64,000 nt of DNA, taken from Rubrivivax sp. GTDB lineage: Bacteria > Pseudomonadota > Gammaproteobacteria > Burkholderiales > Burkholderiaceae_C. The position numbers were made by a program, and so were the translations under genes. Where the stretch lies: assembly GCA_021300575.1 (NCBI GenBank), contig JAJTDM010000038.1, positions 62,001-126,000 on the forward strand, read 5' to 3'. This document shows, piece by piece, positions 9,617 to 19,826 of the stretch. The notes beneath the pieces were generated by a model. That model made no database searches and was not told the DNA's origin. It saw nothing but the letters and a program-made list of their open reading frames with translations. Position 1 is the first letter of the stretch. Every line of letters begins with the position of its first letter.

Positions 9617-10704
9617 CTTCCATCTATTTGCCCGACCGCATCCGCCACACTCTGCGCCAGGACGTGCAGTCCATGCACGCCTACGCGGTGCAGCCCAGCG
9701 CTGGTTTCGTCAAGTTGGACGCGATGGAGAACCCCTTCACGCTGCCGCCTGAGTTGCAGCGTGAGCTGGGCGATCGCCTTTCGCGCGTGGCCCTCAACCG
9801 CTATCCCGGGGCCGGCACCGCCGCACTGGCGCAGGAACTGGCCCGCCATGTGGCCTTGCCCGAGGGCTGCGCCCTGACGCTGGGCAATGGCTCCGACGAG
9901 TTGATCGACATGTTGTCGGTGGCCTGCATGAAGCCGGGCGCCAGCGTGCTGGCCCCCTTGCCCGGCTTCGTCATGTACGAGATGAGCGCCAAGCTCCGCG
10001 GTCTGCGCTTTGTGGGCGTGCCCTTGACCGCGGGTTTCGAACTCGACGTCGATGCGATGCTGGCCGCCATCGAGCAGCACCGCCCGGCGCTGACCTACAT
10101 CGCCTACCCCAACAACCCCACGGCCAATCTGTTCGATGACGCGGCGATCGACCGCGTGGTGGCCGCGGTGGGTGCGCAGCAGGGCCTGGTGGTGATGGAC
10201 GAGGCTTACCAGCCCTTCTCCTCGCGCACCTGGATGCAGAAGATGGCCGCCCACCCGCACGTGCTGGTGCTGCGCACGCTGTCGAAGTTCGGTCTCGCCG
10301 GTGTGCGCCTGGGGTACCTGTGCGGCGCCAAGCCGCTGATCGCCGAAATCGACAAGGTGCGTCCGCCCTACAACGTGGGCTCGCTCAACGCCGAGGCGGC
10401 GCGCTTTGCGCTGGAGCACGCGGACGAGTACGAGCGCCAGGCGGCAGTGCTGCGCGCGCAGCGCGAGCGCCTGCAGGCCGCCTTGCGCGAGCTGCCGGGG
10501 GTGACCGCCTTCCCAAGCGAAGCCAACATGATCCTCGTGCGCGTGCCCGATTCGGCGCGGGCCTTCGAGGGCCTGAAAGCGCGCGGTATCCTGGTCAAAC
10601 ACATCGCCGGGCTGCACCCGCTGCTGGCCAACTGTTTGCGCCTGACGGTCGGTGCGCCCGAGGAAAACGACCTCATGCTCGCTGCCTTGAAGGAGAGCCT
10701 GTGA
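9613..10704 (+). CDS. hisC: Histidinol-phosphate aminotransferase
   Basis: A PLP-dependent class I/II aminotransferase converting imidazole-acetol phosphate to histidinol phosphate. The ATG at 9613 overlaps the PIN toxin stop and gives 363 residues. The landmarks are AMENPFTLP near the N-terminus, NGSDELID for cofactor phosphate contact, [18 protein letters not shown], and the PLP-binding lysine in [14 protein letters not shown]. An AAGGAG at its very 3' end serves the next gene. Despite the toxin-antitoxin insertion upstream, the gene is intact. Confidence 0.96.
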   Translation: MTSIYLPDRIRHTLRQDVQSMHAYAVQPSAGFVKLDAMENPFTLPPELQRELGDRLSRVALNRYPGAGTAALAQELARHVALPEGCALTLGNGSDELIDMLSVACMKPGASVLAPLPGFVMYEMSAKLRGLRFVGVPLTAGFELDVDAMLAAIEQHRPALTYIAYPNNPTANLFDDAAIDRVVAAVGAQQGLVVMDEAYQPFSSRTWMQKMAAHPHVLVLRTLSKFGLAGVRLGYLCGAKPLIAEIDKVRPPYNVGSLNAEAARFALEHADEYERQAAVLRAQRERLQAALRELPGVTAFPSEANMILVRVPDSARAFEGLKARGILVKHIAGLHPLLANCLRLTVGAPEENDLMLAALKESL

Positions 10705-11309
10705 ACGAGAGCCCCCCCATGAACCGCACCGCCGACGTCACGCGCAACACCAAGGAAACGCAGATCCGCGTGCGCGTGGACCTGGACGGCACAGGCCAGG
10801 CGCAGCTGTCCACCGGCATCGGCTTCTTCGACCACATGCTGGACCAGATCGCCCGCCACGGCCTGATCGACCTGTTGGTTGACGCCAAGGGCGATCTGCA
10901 CATCGACGGCCACCATACGGTAGAGGATGTGGGCATCACGCTGGGCATGGCCGTCGCCCAGGCGGTGGCCGACAAGCGCGGCATCACGCGTTATGGTCAC
11001 GCCTACGTGCCGCTGGACGAAGCGCTGTCGCGTGTGGTGGTGGATTTTTCCGGCCGGCCCGGCCTGCACATGAACGTGCCCTTCAAGGCTGGGGCCATCG
11101 GCGGTTTCGACACCCAGCTGGCCTTCGAGTTCTTCCAGGGTTTTGCCAACCACGCGCTGGTCACCCTGCACATCGACAACCTCAAGGGCGAGAACGCGCA
11201 CCACCAGTGCGAGACCGTGTTCAAGGCCTTCGCCCGTGCCCTGCGCATGGCCTTGACGCCGGACGCCCGCTCGGCCGGCGTCATCCCGTCCACCAAGGGG
11301 ACGCTGTGA
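10701..11309 (+). CDS. hisB: Imidazoleglycerol-phosphate dehydratase
   Basis: A monofunctional dehydratase (no histidinol phosphatase domain). The GTG at 10701 is chosen because AAGGAG lies at 10690-10695, five bases upstream; this gives 202 residues. An ATG at 10719 would give 196. The manganese-binding repeats are visible: [23 protein letters not shown], and in the second half the [15 protein letters not shown] block. It overlaps hisC by four bases. After it comes a 63-base gap before hisH; some relatives carry a marC-type gene here, and this window does not. Confidence 0.96.
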   Translation: MNESPPMNRTADVTRNTKETQIRVRVDLDGTGQAQLSTGIGFFDHMLDQIARHGLIDLLVDAKGDLHIDGHHTVEDVGITLGMAVAQAVADKRGITRYGHAYVPLDEALSRVVVDFSGRPGLHMNVPFKAGAIGGFDTQLAFEFFQGFANHALVTLHIDNLKGENAHHQCETVFKAFARALRMALTPDARSAGVIPSTKGTL

Positions 11310-11372
11310 CAAGAGCGTGATCGGATGCTTCCATGAGCTCCTGACAGTACGCAAAGAACAAAGAGTCATCTC

Positions 11373-12035
11373 ATGACGCAGACAGTGGCCGTCGTCGATT
11401 ACGGCATGGGCAACCTGCGCTCGGTGTCGCAGGCCGTGGCGCATGTGGCGCGCGAACTGGACGTGCGCGTGATCGTCACGGCCAACCCGGAAGAGGTGCT
11501 GGCGGCCGAGCGCGTGGTGCTGCCGGGCCAGGGTGCGATGCGTGATTGCATGCGCGAGCTGGGCGACTCCGGGCTGCTGGACGCCGTGTTGCACGCTGCA
11601 GCGCACAAGCCCTTGATGGGCGTGTGCGTGGGCATGCAGATGCTGCTGGACCACAGTGAGGAGCAGGACACCCCGGGCCTGGGGCTGATCCCAGGGCGGG
11701 TGGTCCGGTTTCGGCTGGAAGGCCGCCTGCAGCCAGACGGCAGCCGCTACAAGGTGCCGCAGATGGGCTGGAACCAAGTGTTCCAGTCTGCGGCGGCCGG
11801 TATGCCTGTCCACCCGATGTGGGCCGAGGTACCGGACGGGGCCTGGTTCTACTTCGTGCACAGCTACCACGTCGCCCCGTCAGAACCGCGCCACACCGCA
11901 GCGCTGACCGACTACGGCGGCCGCTTTACCTGCGCCGTGGCACGGGATAACATTTTTGCCACACAGTTCCACCCCGAGAAGAGCGCCGCGCACGGCCTCA
12001 CCCTGTACCGCAACTTTCTGCGCTGGACGCCTTGA
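11373..12035 (+). CDS. hisH: Imidazole glycerol phosphate synthase, glutamine amidotransferase subunit
   Basis: A 220-residue class I glutamine amidotransferase that feeds ammonia to HisF. The nucleophile cysteine is in [10 protein letters not shown] at about residue 86, and the catalytic His-Glu pair is in FHPEKS near the C-terminus (about residue 204). [11 protein letters not shown] at the N-terminus is typical. No clear ribosome site precedes the ATG; the 63-base gap upstream has no recognisable terminator. Confidence 0.96.
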   Translation: MTQTVAVVDYGMGNLRSVSQAVAHVARELDVRVIVTANPEEVLAAERVVLPGQGAMRDCMRELGDSGLLDAVLHAAAHKPLMGVCVGMQMLLDHSEEQDTPGLGLIPGRVVRFRLEGRLQPDGSRYKVPQMGWNQVFQSAAAGMPVHPMWAEVPDGAWFYFVHSYHVAPSEPRHTAALTDYGGRFTCAVARDNIFATQFHPEKSAAHGLTLYRNFLRWTP

Positions 12036-12112
12036 AGTGCTGCGCAGGCGTTGTGCGCACCCTTTTTCCGCCATTCCTCCCCCTTTGTTCCGTCACGCCG
12101 ACCACCACAGCC

Positions 12113-12856
12113 ATGCTGCTGATCCCTGCCATCGACCTGAAGGACGGCCACTGCGTCCGCCTTCAACAAGGCGACATGAGCGCCTCCACCACCTTTGGCG
12201 AGAACCCGGCGGCCATGGCCCGGCGCTGGCTGGCTGCAGGGGCCCGGCGGCTGCACCTGGTGGACCTGAATGGCGCCTTTGCCGGCAAGCCGGTGAACGA
12301 AGGTGCGGTCAAGGCCATCCTGCGCGAGATGGGCGACGAGATTCCCGTTCAGCTGGGGGGTGGCATCCGTGACCTGGACACCATCGAGCGCTACCTCGAC
12401 GACGGTATCAGCTACATCATCATCGGCACGGCTGCGGTGAAGAACCCCGGCTTCCTGAAAGACGCCTGCAGCGCCTTCGGCGGCCACATCATCGTGGGGC
12501 TGGACGCCAAGGACGGCAAGGTGGCCACCGATGGCTGGAGCAAGCTGACGGGCCACGAGGTGGTGGACCTGGCGCGCAAGTTCGAGGACTACGGCGTCGA
12601 GGGCGTGATCTACACCGACATCGGCCGCGACGGCATGCTCACCGGCATCAACATCGAGGCCACCGTCAAGCTCGCCCAGGCGCTGACCATACCGGTCATC
12701 GCCTCGGGCGGTCTGTCCGACCTTGCCGACATCGAACGTCTGTGCGCGGTGGAGTCTGAAGGCGTGGAGGGCGTCATCTGCGGGCGCTCCATTTACACCG
12801 GAGCGCTGGATTTCGCCGCGGCGCAGGCACGGGCGGACGAACTCGCCGGCGGCTGA
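12113..12856 (+). CDS. hisA: ProFAR isomerase (HisA)
   Basis: A 247-residue (beta/alpha)8 barrel that isomerises ProFAR to PRFAR. The start at 12113 gives [17 protein letters not shown], the canonical N-terminus with the catalytic Asp in AIDLKDG; an upstream in-frame ATG at 12032 adds a non-homologous leader and is rejected. The second half has the catalytic Asp in YTDIGRDGM and the phosphate-binding loops ASGGLSD and [10 protein letters not shown]. It lies between hisH and hisF on the same strand. Confidence 0.96.
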   Translation: MLLIPAIDLKDGHCVRLQQGDMSASTTFGENPAAMARRWLAAGARRLHLVDLNGAFAGKPVNEGAVKAILREMGDEIPVQLGGGIRDLDTIERYLDDGISYIIIGTAAVKNPGFLKDACSAFGGHIIVGLDAKDGKVATDGWSKLTGHEVVDLARKFEDYGVEGVIYTDIGRDGMLTGINIEATVKLAQALTIPVIASGGLSDLADIERLCAVESEGVEGVICGRSIYTGALDFAAAQARADELAGG

Positions 12857-12886
12857 GACTCCGAGCTTTTTCAGCCGCCCACCACT

Positions 12887-12910
12887 GCCGCCGGGCTTTG
12901 CGCCGGCGGC
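12887..12910 (+). other. Hairpin between hisA and hisF
   Basis: GCCGCCGG (12887-12894) and CCGGCGGC (12903-12910) form a perfect eight-base stem around an eight-base loop, 27 bases before the hisF start. No T-run follows, so it is not a standard intrinsic terminator; it may pause transcription or be a processing site. The function is inferred. Confidence 0.35.
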
Positions 12911-12937
12911 CCTGTTCCTCCCACCAGAGCCCCGTCC

Positions 12938-13717
12938 ATGCTGGCCAAACGCATCATTCCCTGCCTGGACGTGACCGGTGGCCGCGTGGTCAAGGGCGTG
13001 AACTTCGTCGAACTGCGCGACGCCGGTGATCCGGTGGAAATCGCCGCCCGCTACAACGAGCAGGGTGCTGACGAACTCACCTTCCTGGACATCACGGCCA
13101 CCTCCGACGGACGCGACCTCATCCTGCACATCATCGAGGCCGTGGCCTCGCAGGTCTTCATCCCGCTCACGGTGGGCGGCGGAGTGCGCAGCGTAGAGGA
13201 CGTGCGCCGCCTCCTCAACGCCGGGGCCGACAAGGTCAGTTTCAACTCCGCTGCCGTGGCGCAGCCCCAGGTCATCCGTGATGCCTCGGACCGCTACGGT
13301 GCCCAGTGCATCGTGGTGGCCATCGACGCCAAGCGCCGTCAGGCTGTCGATGTGACGGCGCGCGGGCCGGGCTGGGATGTCTACACCCATGGCGGGCGCA
13401 AGAACACCGGGCTGGATGCCGTGGCCTGGGCTGCCCAGATGGCCGCCTTCGGGGCCGGCGAAATCCTGCTGACCAGCATGGACCGTGACGGCACCAAGTC
13501 CGGTTTCGATCTCGAACTGACGCGCGCCGTCAGCGACGCCGTGCCCGTGCCGGTCATCGCCTCCGGTGGGGTGGGCGCGCTGGAGCACCTGTCAGAGGGC
13601 ATCCGCATCGGCGGTGCGGACGCCGTGCTGGCCGCCAGCATCTTTCATTACGGCGAGTTCACTGTCGCCCAGGCCAAGGCCTTGCTGGCGCGCGACGGCA
13701 TTGCCGTGCGCTCGTGA
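12938..13717 (+). CDS. hisF: Imidazole glycerol phosphate synthase, cyclase subunit
   Basis: A 259-residue (beta/alpha)8 barrel that, with HisH, makes imidazole glycerol phosphate and AICAR. The N-terminal catalytic Asp is in [15 protein letters not shown] and the second in VVAIDAKRR near residue 130. Further landmarks are [21 protein letters not shown] and [13 protein letters not shown]. Its stop overlaps the GTG of rsmD. The usual next genes in Burkholderiales, hisI and hisE, are not here. Confidence 0.97.
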   Translation: MLAKRIIPCLDVTGGRVVKGVNFVELRDAGDPVEIAARYNEQGADELTFLDITATSDGRDLILHIIEAVASQVFIPLTVGGGVRSVEDVRRLLNAGADKVSFNSAAVAQPQVIRDASDRYGAQCIVVAIDAKRRQAVDVTARGPGWDVYTHGGRKNTGLDAVAWAAQMAAFGAGEILLTSMDRDGTKSGFDLELTRAVSDAVPVPVIASGGVGALEHLSEGIRIGGADAVLAASIFHYGEFTVAQAKALLARDGIAVRS

Positions 13718-14379
13718 CCTCAGCAGCTTCTCGGCCTGGCTCGCGCCGCCAGGCGGCGCCCGGCAGGTCAGGCAGGTCAGGCACCCCGTCGCCGCGAAAG
13801 CCCCAGGAGGTGCGCATCATCGGTGGCTCGTGGCGGGGTTCGCGCCTGCCGGTGGCCGATGCGCCCGGGCTGCGCCCCACGCCCGACCGCGTGCGCGAGA
13901 CGCTGTTCAATTGGCTGGGCCAGGACCTGACCGGCTGGCGCTGCCTGGATGCCTTCGCCGGCACCGGCGCCCTGGGTTTCGAGGCTGCCTCGCGTGGGGC
14001 GCAGCGGGTGCTGCTGGTCGAGCGCGATGCCCGACTGGCCGAGAGCCTGCGCCGCGTGAAGGCCAGACTGCACGCGGACGCGGTGGAGATCATCTGTGCG
14101 CCAGCGCTGAGCGTGCTGCAGGCCCAGGCGCCGGCCAGCTTCGACCTCGTCTTCCTGGATCCGCCCTATGGCCAGGGACTGCTGGGCCCTGCCCTGGCCG
14201 CCGCCGCGCGCGTGGTGGTGCCCGGCGGATGGCTGTATGCCGAGGATGCTCAGCCCCTGTCCGACCTTCCCGTGCCGTGGCTGATGCACCGTCAGGGCCG
14301 TGCAGGGATGGTTCACCATCATCTGCTGCGCCGTCTGCCAGACCTTCCGGCCGGCGGGCCTACCCACGGGCCAGACTGA
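13714..14379 (+). CDS. rsmD: 16S rRNA (guanine966-N2)-methyltransferase
   Basis: A 221-residue SAM-dependent methyltransferase of the RsmD family that methylates G966 of 16S rRNA. The core [14 protein letters not shown], then [15 protein letters not shown], the SAM motif [18 protein letters not shown], and the catalytic FLDPPYGQG are all present. The first 30 or so residues are a basic, Ser/Pro/Arg-rich leader. The start is the GTG at 13714 overlapping the hisF stop; no better start is evident before the conserved core. coaD follows after 93 bases, the usual rsmD-coaD pairing. Confidence 0.94.
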   Translation: MTSAASRPGSRRQAAPGRSGRSGTPSPRKPQEVRIIGGSWRGSRLPVADAPGLRPTPDRVRETLFNWLGQDLTGWRCLDAFAGTGALGFEAASRGAQRVLLVERDARLAESLRRVKARLHADAVEIICAPALSVLQAQAPASFDLVFLDPPYGQGLLGPALAAAARVVVPGGWLYAEDAQPLSDLPVPWLMHRQGRAGMVHHHLLRRLPDLPAGGPTHGPD

Positions 14380-14438
14380 TCTGCACCCGGCCCGGCCGGC
14401 GTTTCCGATCACGGCAGCCTGTGGCTACACTGGTTTGA

Positions 14439-15662
<1,224 letters not shown>

Positions 15663-15666
<4 letters not shown>

Positions 15667-16289
15667 GTGGCGTCTCCTTGGGTCGGGGGGGTGGCAGGCC
15701 GGGGCGGCTTGGGGCGTTCGGGCTTGGCGTGCAACTTCATCACCGCCTGCTGCATGGCGCCGTCAAGCATCAGGTCGAGATGCTTGAGGGATTCCTCGAT
15801 GCTGCGTTCGATGGCCTCACGCTCGCTGGCAGGGGGCTTGCGCAGCACGTAGTCGGCCACCTCGGTCCTGACCCCTGGGTGGCCGATGCCCAGCCGCAGG
15901 CGCCAGTAGTCGGCCGAGCCGAGTTGGGCGTGGATGTCGCGCAGCCCGTTGTGGCCGGCATGGCCGCCACCTTCCTTGAGCTTCAACTGGCCTGGCAGCA
16001 GATCGAGCTCGTCATGCACGACCAGGATCTCCTGCGGGGCGATCTTGAAGAAGCGCGCCAGCGCGGCCACCGACTTGCCGGACAGGTTCATGTAGGTCTG
16101 CGGCTGCAGCAGCCACACCGGCCCGGCCGGCCGGTTCACGCGCCCCACCAGGCCGAAGCAGGCGCGATCGGCTGACAGCCGGCCCCCCAGTTGCTTCGCG
16201 GCGGCATCCACCCACCAGAAGCCCGCGTTATGACGGGTGGCTTCGTATTCAGGGCCGGGGTTTCCCAGGCCGACCAGGAGCTTGATCAT
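15663..16289 (-). CDS. pth: Peptidyl-tRNA hydrolase
   Basis: A 208-residue Pth that releases peptides from prematurely dropped peptidyl-tRNAs. The N-terminus [23 protein letters not shown] contains the catalytic His (about residue 21, in TRHNAGF) and substrate Asn; the Asp is in [13 protein letters not shown], followed by [14 protein letters not shown]. The C-terminal tail is Lys/Pro-rich ([12 protein letters not shown]). It lies in the conserved order prs-rplY-pth, downstream of a terminator that separates it from rplY. Confidence 0.96.
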
Positions 16290-16315
16290 GGGTGGAAATT
16301 ATGCGGAGCGTGAAT

Positions 16316-16347
16316 GAAAAAGGGCCCCACCCGTATGGGGGAGCCCT
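16316..16347 (-). terminator. Intrinsic terminator after rplY
   Basis: Read on the minus strand, AGGGC at 16347-16343 pairs with GCCCT at 16325-16321; the stem continues with a G-U wobble and C-G pairs (about 11 pairs, one mismatch) around an ATACG loop, and ends in five T residues. It lies 75 bases after the rplY stop, just before the pth start, so pth probably has its own promoter or relies on readthrough. Confidence 0.75.
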
Positions 16348-16421
16348 GCGCAGATACCTGCCCTCCTTGGAGGGGTGGTGTGCAAAAAAAGTCGGCAGGC
16401 CGCGGGCGGTCCGCCTCGTTC

Positions 16422-17066
16422 TCACTTCTTGTTCTGCTTCTCGTCCTTCTTCTTGGGAGCGCCCTTGCCAGCCGGGGCCACCACGGGAGCGGCGACCACT
16501 TCTTCCTCTTCCTTGGGCAGCGTGGCCGAGACGATGGCGGGGTTCAGCGTGCCGTGACGCACGGCCTTGATGCCTTCGGGCAGCTTCAGGTCGCTGACGT
16601 GCAGCGACTGGTTCCTCACCAGACCGGACAGGTCGATGGTGACGAACTCGGGCAGCTGCTTGGCCAGGCACTCGATCTCGAGTTCGGTGGCCACATGGCT
16701 GATCACGCACTTGTCGGTCTTGACGGCAGGGGAGACATCTTCACCCGTGAAGTGCAGCGGCACCTTCTTGCGCAGGCGCGTGGTGTCGTCCACGCGCTGG
16801 AAGTCCACGTGCAGCACCTGCTGCTTCCAGGCGTGCATCTGGAAGTCGCGCAGCAGCACCTTCTGGCTCTGCCCTTCCACTTCCATCTCGAGGATGGAGG
16901 AGTGGAAGGCTTCCTTCTTGAGGGCGAAGTACAGGGCGTTGTGATCGAGTTCGATCGTGGCGGGCGTGCCGGCACCGTAGACGATACCGGGCACCTTGCC
17001 GGCGTTGCGCAGGCGGCGGCTCGCTCCGGTCCCCTGCAGCGTACGCGCGTAAGCGGTGAATTTCAT
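16422..17066 (-). CDS. rplY: 50S ribosomal protein L25 (general stress protein Ctc type)
   Basis: A 214-residue long-form L25/Ctc protein that binds 5S rRNA. The start at 17066 ([20 protein letters not shown]) is backed by a TTTGGAG ribosome site a few bases upstream; an earlier in-frame start at 17156 is not. The N-terminal L25 domain covers about residues 1-92, and the C-terminal beta domain ([12 protein letters not shown], then [18 protein letters not shown]) about 95-185. The end is Ala/Lys-rich ([15 protein letters not shown]). It lies between prs and pth and ends with a clear terminator. Confidence 0.95.
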   Translation of the reverse strand: MKFTAYARTLQGTGASRRLRNAGKVPGIVYGAGTPATIELDHNALYFALKKEAFHSSILEMEVEGQSQKVLLRDFQMHAWKQQVLHVDFQRVDDTTRLRKKVPLHFTGEDVSPAVKTDKCVISHVATELEIECLAKQLPEFVTIDLSGLVRNQSLHVSDLKLPEGIKAVRHGTLNPAIVSATLPKEEEEVVAAPVVAPAGKGAPKKKDEKQNKK

Positions 17067-17174
17067 TTCAGACTCCAAAGTGAGGCGCCCGCGACCAGGC
17101 GCCGAAAGTTGCGGACCTACGTTTTGTAGAGCCCGCGCTGATGTGCCGGTCGCCATGCGGCGTCCGGCGACAAA

Positions 17175-18161
17175 CTAGAAATTGTTGTTCTGCTCCGAGA
17201 ACAGCGAGGTCACCGATTCGCCGTCAGAGATGCGCCGGATGGTCTCGGCGAACAGGAAGGCCACCGACAACTGGCGGATCTTGCCGCAGGCCTTGGCCGA
17301 GTCGGTCAGCGGGATGGTGTTGGTGATGACGACCTCATCCAGTTGCGAGCCGGCGATGCGCTCGATGGCCGGGCCTGAGAACACCGGATGAGTGCAGTAG
17401 GCGTAGACCTTGCCCGCGCCGCGCTCCTTCAGCACTTCGGCCGCCTTTACCAGCGTGCCGGCGGTGTCGATCATGTCGTCCATGATCACGCAGTTGCGGC
17501 CCTCGATCTCGCCGATGACGTGCATCACCTCGGACACGTTGGCCTTGGGCCGGCGCTTGTCGATGATGGCGAGGTCGCAGCCCAGCTGCTTGGCCAGCGC
17601 GCGGGCGCGCACCACGCCGCCCACGTCGGGCGACACCACCACCAGCTCGGGGTAGTTCTTGTTCTTCAGGTCGGTCAACAGCACCGGCGAGGCGTAGATG
17701 TTGTCCACAGGGATGTCGAAGAAGCCCTGGATCTGGTCGGCGTGCAGGTCCATGGTCAGCACGCGCTCGATGCCCACGGTCTCCATCAGGTTGGCCACCA
17801 CCTTGGCGCTGATGGGCACGCGCGTGGAGCGGGGACGGCGGTCCTGGCGTGCGTAGCCGAAGTAAGGCATCACGGCCGTGATGCGCCGGGCACTGGCCCG
17901 CTTCAGCGCATCCACCATGATGAGCAACTCCATCAGGTTCTCGTTCGTCGGGTTGCAGGTGGACTGCACGACGAAGATGTCCCGGGCCCGCACGTTCTGC
18001 AGCAGTTCGACATCGACCTCGCCGTCGGAGAACCGGCCGACCTTGGCCTTGCCGAGCTCGATGCCCAGATGAGTGGCAATCTCTTGCCCCAACGCCGGAT
18101 TGGCGTTGCCGGAGAACAGCATGGTGTTGAACAGCACGTTCGTCTTCAGCGCAGCGTTCAT
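17175..18161 (-). CDS. prs: Ribose-phosphate pyrophosphokinase
   Basis: A 328-residue PRPP synthase. Landmarks are the [14 protein letters not shown] start of the core, [14 protein letters not shown], the flexible [14 protein letters not shown] loop, the ribose-phosphate site [17 protein letters not shown] and the PRPP-type motif [24 protein letters not shown] feeds histidine, purine, pyrimidine and NAD synthesis, so it is metabolically linked to the his genes upstream although transcribed separately. It follows tRNA-Gln and ispE on the minus strand. Confidence 0.97.
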   Translation of the reverse strand: MNAALKTNVLFNTMLFSGNANPALGQEIATHLGIELGKAKVGRFSDGEVDVELLQNVRARDIFVVQSTCNPTNENLMELLIMVDALKRASARRITAVMPYFGYARQDRRPRSTRVPISAKVVANLMETVGIERVLTMDLHADQIQGFFDIPVDNIYASPVLLTDLKNKNYPELVVVSPDVGGVVRARALAKQLGCDLAIIDKRRPKANVSEVMHVIGEIEGRNCVIMDDMIDTAGTLVKAAEVLKERGAGKVYAYCTHPVFSGPAIERIAGSQLDEVVITNTIPLTDSAKACGKIRQLSVAFLFAETIRRISDGESVTSLFSEQNNNF

Positions 18162-18197
18162 CGGAAGCTGGCGCCGGGCGTCAGCGTGCGGAAGATT

Positions 18198-18274
18198 TGG
18201 CAGGGGAGGAAGGACTCGAACCCTCGCATGTCGGAATCAAAATCCGATGCCTTAACCAACTTGGCGACTCCCCT
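18198..18274 (-). tRNA. tRNA-Gln (anticodon TTG)
   Basis: A complete cloverleaf reads 5' to 3' from 18274. The acceptor stem AGGGGAG pairs with CTCCCCT, the anticodon loop TTTTGAT gives TTG, the T-arm carries GTTCGAGTC, and the CCA end is encoded (18200-18198). It sits between ispE and prs, the usual place in Burkholderiales. Confidence 0.97.
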
Positions 18275-18302
18275 ACACGGGACCCCGCTCGCGCGTGGCC
18301 CT

Positions 18303-19232
18303 TCAACCAATTTCCCGGTCCACCCAGCCCCTCAAGGGGTGCTGTGGCAGGCCCCGACACAAGCGCCCGACCCAGCCGGACGGCAGCGCCTCCGGCCATG
18401 TCGCCTCGGGTGGAACGCCCGTGTCGACCCTTGCGAACACCGCACTGCCCGAACCCGTCATCCGGCTGTTGCCAAACGCCGACTCCAGCAGACGGGCAGC
18501 TTGCGCCACTTCGTCACAGCGAGCCTGCGCGGGAGGCTGAAGGTCGTTCCGTCCGAATGCAGGCGGCGCAGCCGCCCCACCCGAGACCGCAGCCTTCGCC
18601 GGCCCCGCAAGCCAAGCCAATGCTTCGCTCACAAGTGAGCCCTCAAGTATAGCGGATGCAGAGTCGCGCTTGAGCAGCGGGCTGCTGAAGATGTCGGCCG
18701 TGGGCAACGAAGCGGCCGGCTTGACCACGGCGTACAGGTGCGGCGGCACGTCGACGGCGCTGAGTTGCTCCCCGATGCCCTGGACCAGCGCATTGCGGCC
18801 GAAAACAAAGAAGGGCACGTCGGCCCCCAGGGTGGCGGCCAGATGCAACAGGCGTTGCCGCGGCCAGTGCAGGCCCCACAGGCGGTTCAGCGCCAGCAGG
18901 ACGGTGGCCGCGTCGGAACTGCCACCGCCCATGCCCGCGCCCGAGGGCACCTGCTTGAGAACGGAGATGTCGGCCCCCGCGTTGCAGCCGGAGGCGGCCT
19001 TCAGCGCACGCGCCGCGCGCAGGCACAGGTCGTCGGGGGGCAGGGGTTCGCCCAGGTCGTGGCGCCGCAGCACGCCATCTTCGCGGCGCTCGAAGTGCAG
19101 GGTGTCGGCCCAGTCGATCAGCACGAAGACCGATTCCAACAGGTGGTAGCCGTCACTGCGGCGCCCCACCACATGCAGGAACAGGTTTAGCTTGGCCGGC
19201 GCGGGCACATCCAGAAGGGATCGCAGGCTCAT
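18303..19232 (-). CDS. ispE: 4-diphosphocytidyl-2-C-methyl-D-erythritol kinase
   Basis: A 309-residue GHMP kinase of the MEP isoprenoid pathway. It shows PAPAKLNLFLHVVGRRSDGYH at the N-terminus with substrate-binding Lys and Asp, the ATP-binding VPSGAGMGGGSSDAA loop near residue 96, GADVPFFVFG with the catalytic Asp, and the C-terminal MTGSGSAVFA glycine motif. It lies between lolB and tRNA-Gln. The loop around residues 215-235 (AKAAVSGGAAAPPAFGRN) is longer and more Ala-rich than usual. Confidence 0.95.
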   Translation of the reverse strand: MSLRSLLDVPAPAKLNLFLHVVGRRSDGYHLLESVFVLIDWADTLHFERREDGVLRRHDLGEPLPPDDLCLRAARALKAASGCNAGADISVLKQVPSGAGMGGGSSDAATVLLALNRLWGLHWPRQRLLHLAATLGADVPFFVFGRNALVQGIGEQLSAVDVPPHLYAVVKPAASLPTADIFSSPLLKRDSASAILEGSLVSEALAWLAGPAKAAVSGGAAAPPAFGRNDLQPPAQARCDEVAQAARLLESAFGNSRMTGSGSAVFARVDTGVPPEATWPEALPSGWVGRLCRGLPQHPLRGWVDREIG

Positions 19233-19289
19233 GGTGTCAGGGCTGTACGGCCCGCGTTGTGGGGCGCGCGCGCGGTGGGCGGGCGGCCA

Positions 19290-19826
19290 TCACGGCGCCG
19301 TTTCCAGCCGTGCGCGCAGCAGGATGGCCGGGGCCTGGTCGCGCCGGGCCGTGAGGCGGCCTTCCCCCAGGCCGGACAGGTCCACGGCCCAGCCCTGCTG
19401 CACGAAGCCCTGCGCCGTGCGTTCGTGGCTGGTGGCAGGCCAGGGTCGCCCGCGCAGCCAGTCGAACAGGGCCTCCAGCGGCACGTTCTCGCCCAGCAGT
19501 TGTCGGGAAAGTTCACTCAGGTCTGTGAAAGCCCGGCGCTCGCCGCCTTGATGCAGTTCGGCCTGTCCGGGACGCCAGCGCGCCTGCGCTACCGTGGTGC
19601 CCAGCGGGCTGGTCAGCTCCAGTTCCCCGGCCTGTGCCGAACCCCGCAGCTCGAACCCCGCGCTCCACTGCTGCGCGGGCGTGCTGGCCCCGGGGCTGAT
19701 CTGCAGGACCAGTCGGCCTGTCAGGGTATCGCCGCTTTCAGGCGGGGGCACGGTGCTGCAGCCGGCCGCCAGAAGAACAGCCAGGGCGGCGGCGCAGGCC
19801 GCCCGGCGGGCGCGAACGCCTTTCAC
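19290..19826 (-). CDS. lolB: Outer-membrane lipoprotein receptor LolB
   Basis: A 178-residue LolB that accepts lipoproteins from LolA and inserts them in the outer membrane. The GTG at 19826 overlaps the stop of the upstream TPR gene (GTGA), and gives an N-terminus of basic residues, a hydrophobic run and the lipobox LLAAGC. The beta-rich body has ELTSPLGTTVAQARW and the C-terminal helix/strand segment DWLRGRPWPAT. Upstream in-frame ATG starts overlap the TPR gene and lack a signal peptide. TPR gene-lolB-ispE is a conserved order. Confidence 0.88.
   Translation of the reverse strand: MKGVRARRAACAAALAVLLAAGCSTVPPPESGDTLTGRLVLQISPGASTPAQQWSAGFELRGSAQAGELELTSPLGTTVAQARWRPGQAELHQGGERRAFTDLSELSRQLLGENVPLEALFDWLRGRPWPATSHERTAQGFVQQGWAVDLSGLGEGRLTARRDQAPAILLRARLETAP

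Noticed and set aside
12887-12910. Intrinsic terminator splitting the his operon before hisF
   Set aside because: The hairpin has no following T-run and hisF would be left without an evident promoter.
18197-18652. A plus-strand frame beginning [18 protein letters not shown]
   Set aside because: This is the reverse side of tRNA-Gln, a well-known false protein; the remainder is antisense to ispE.
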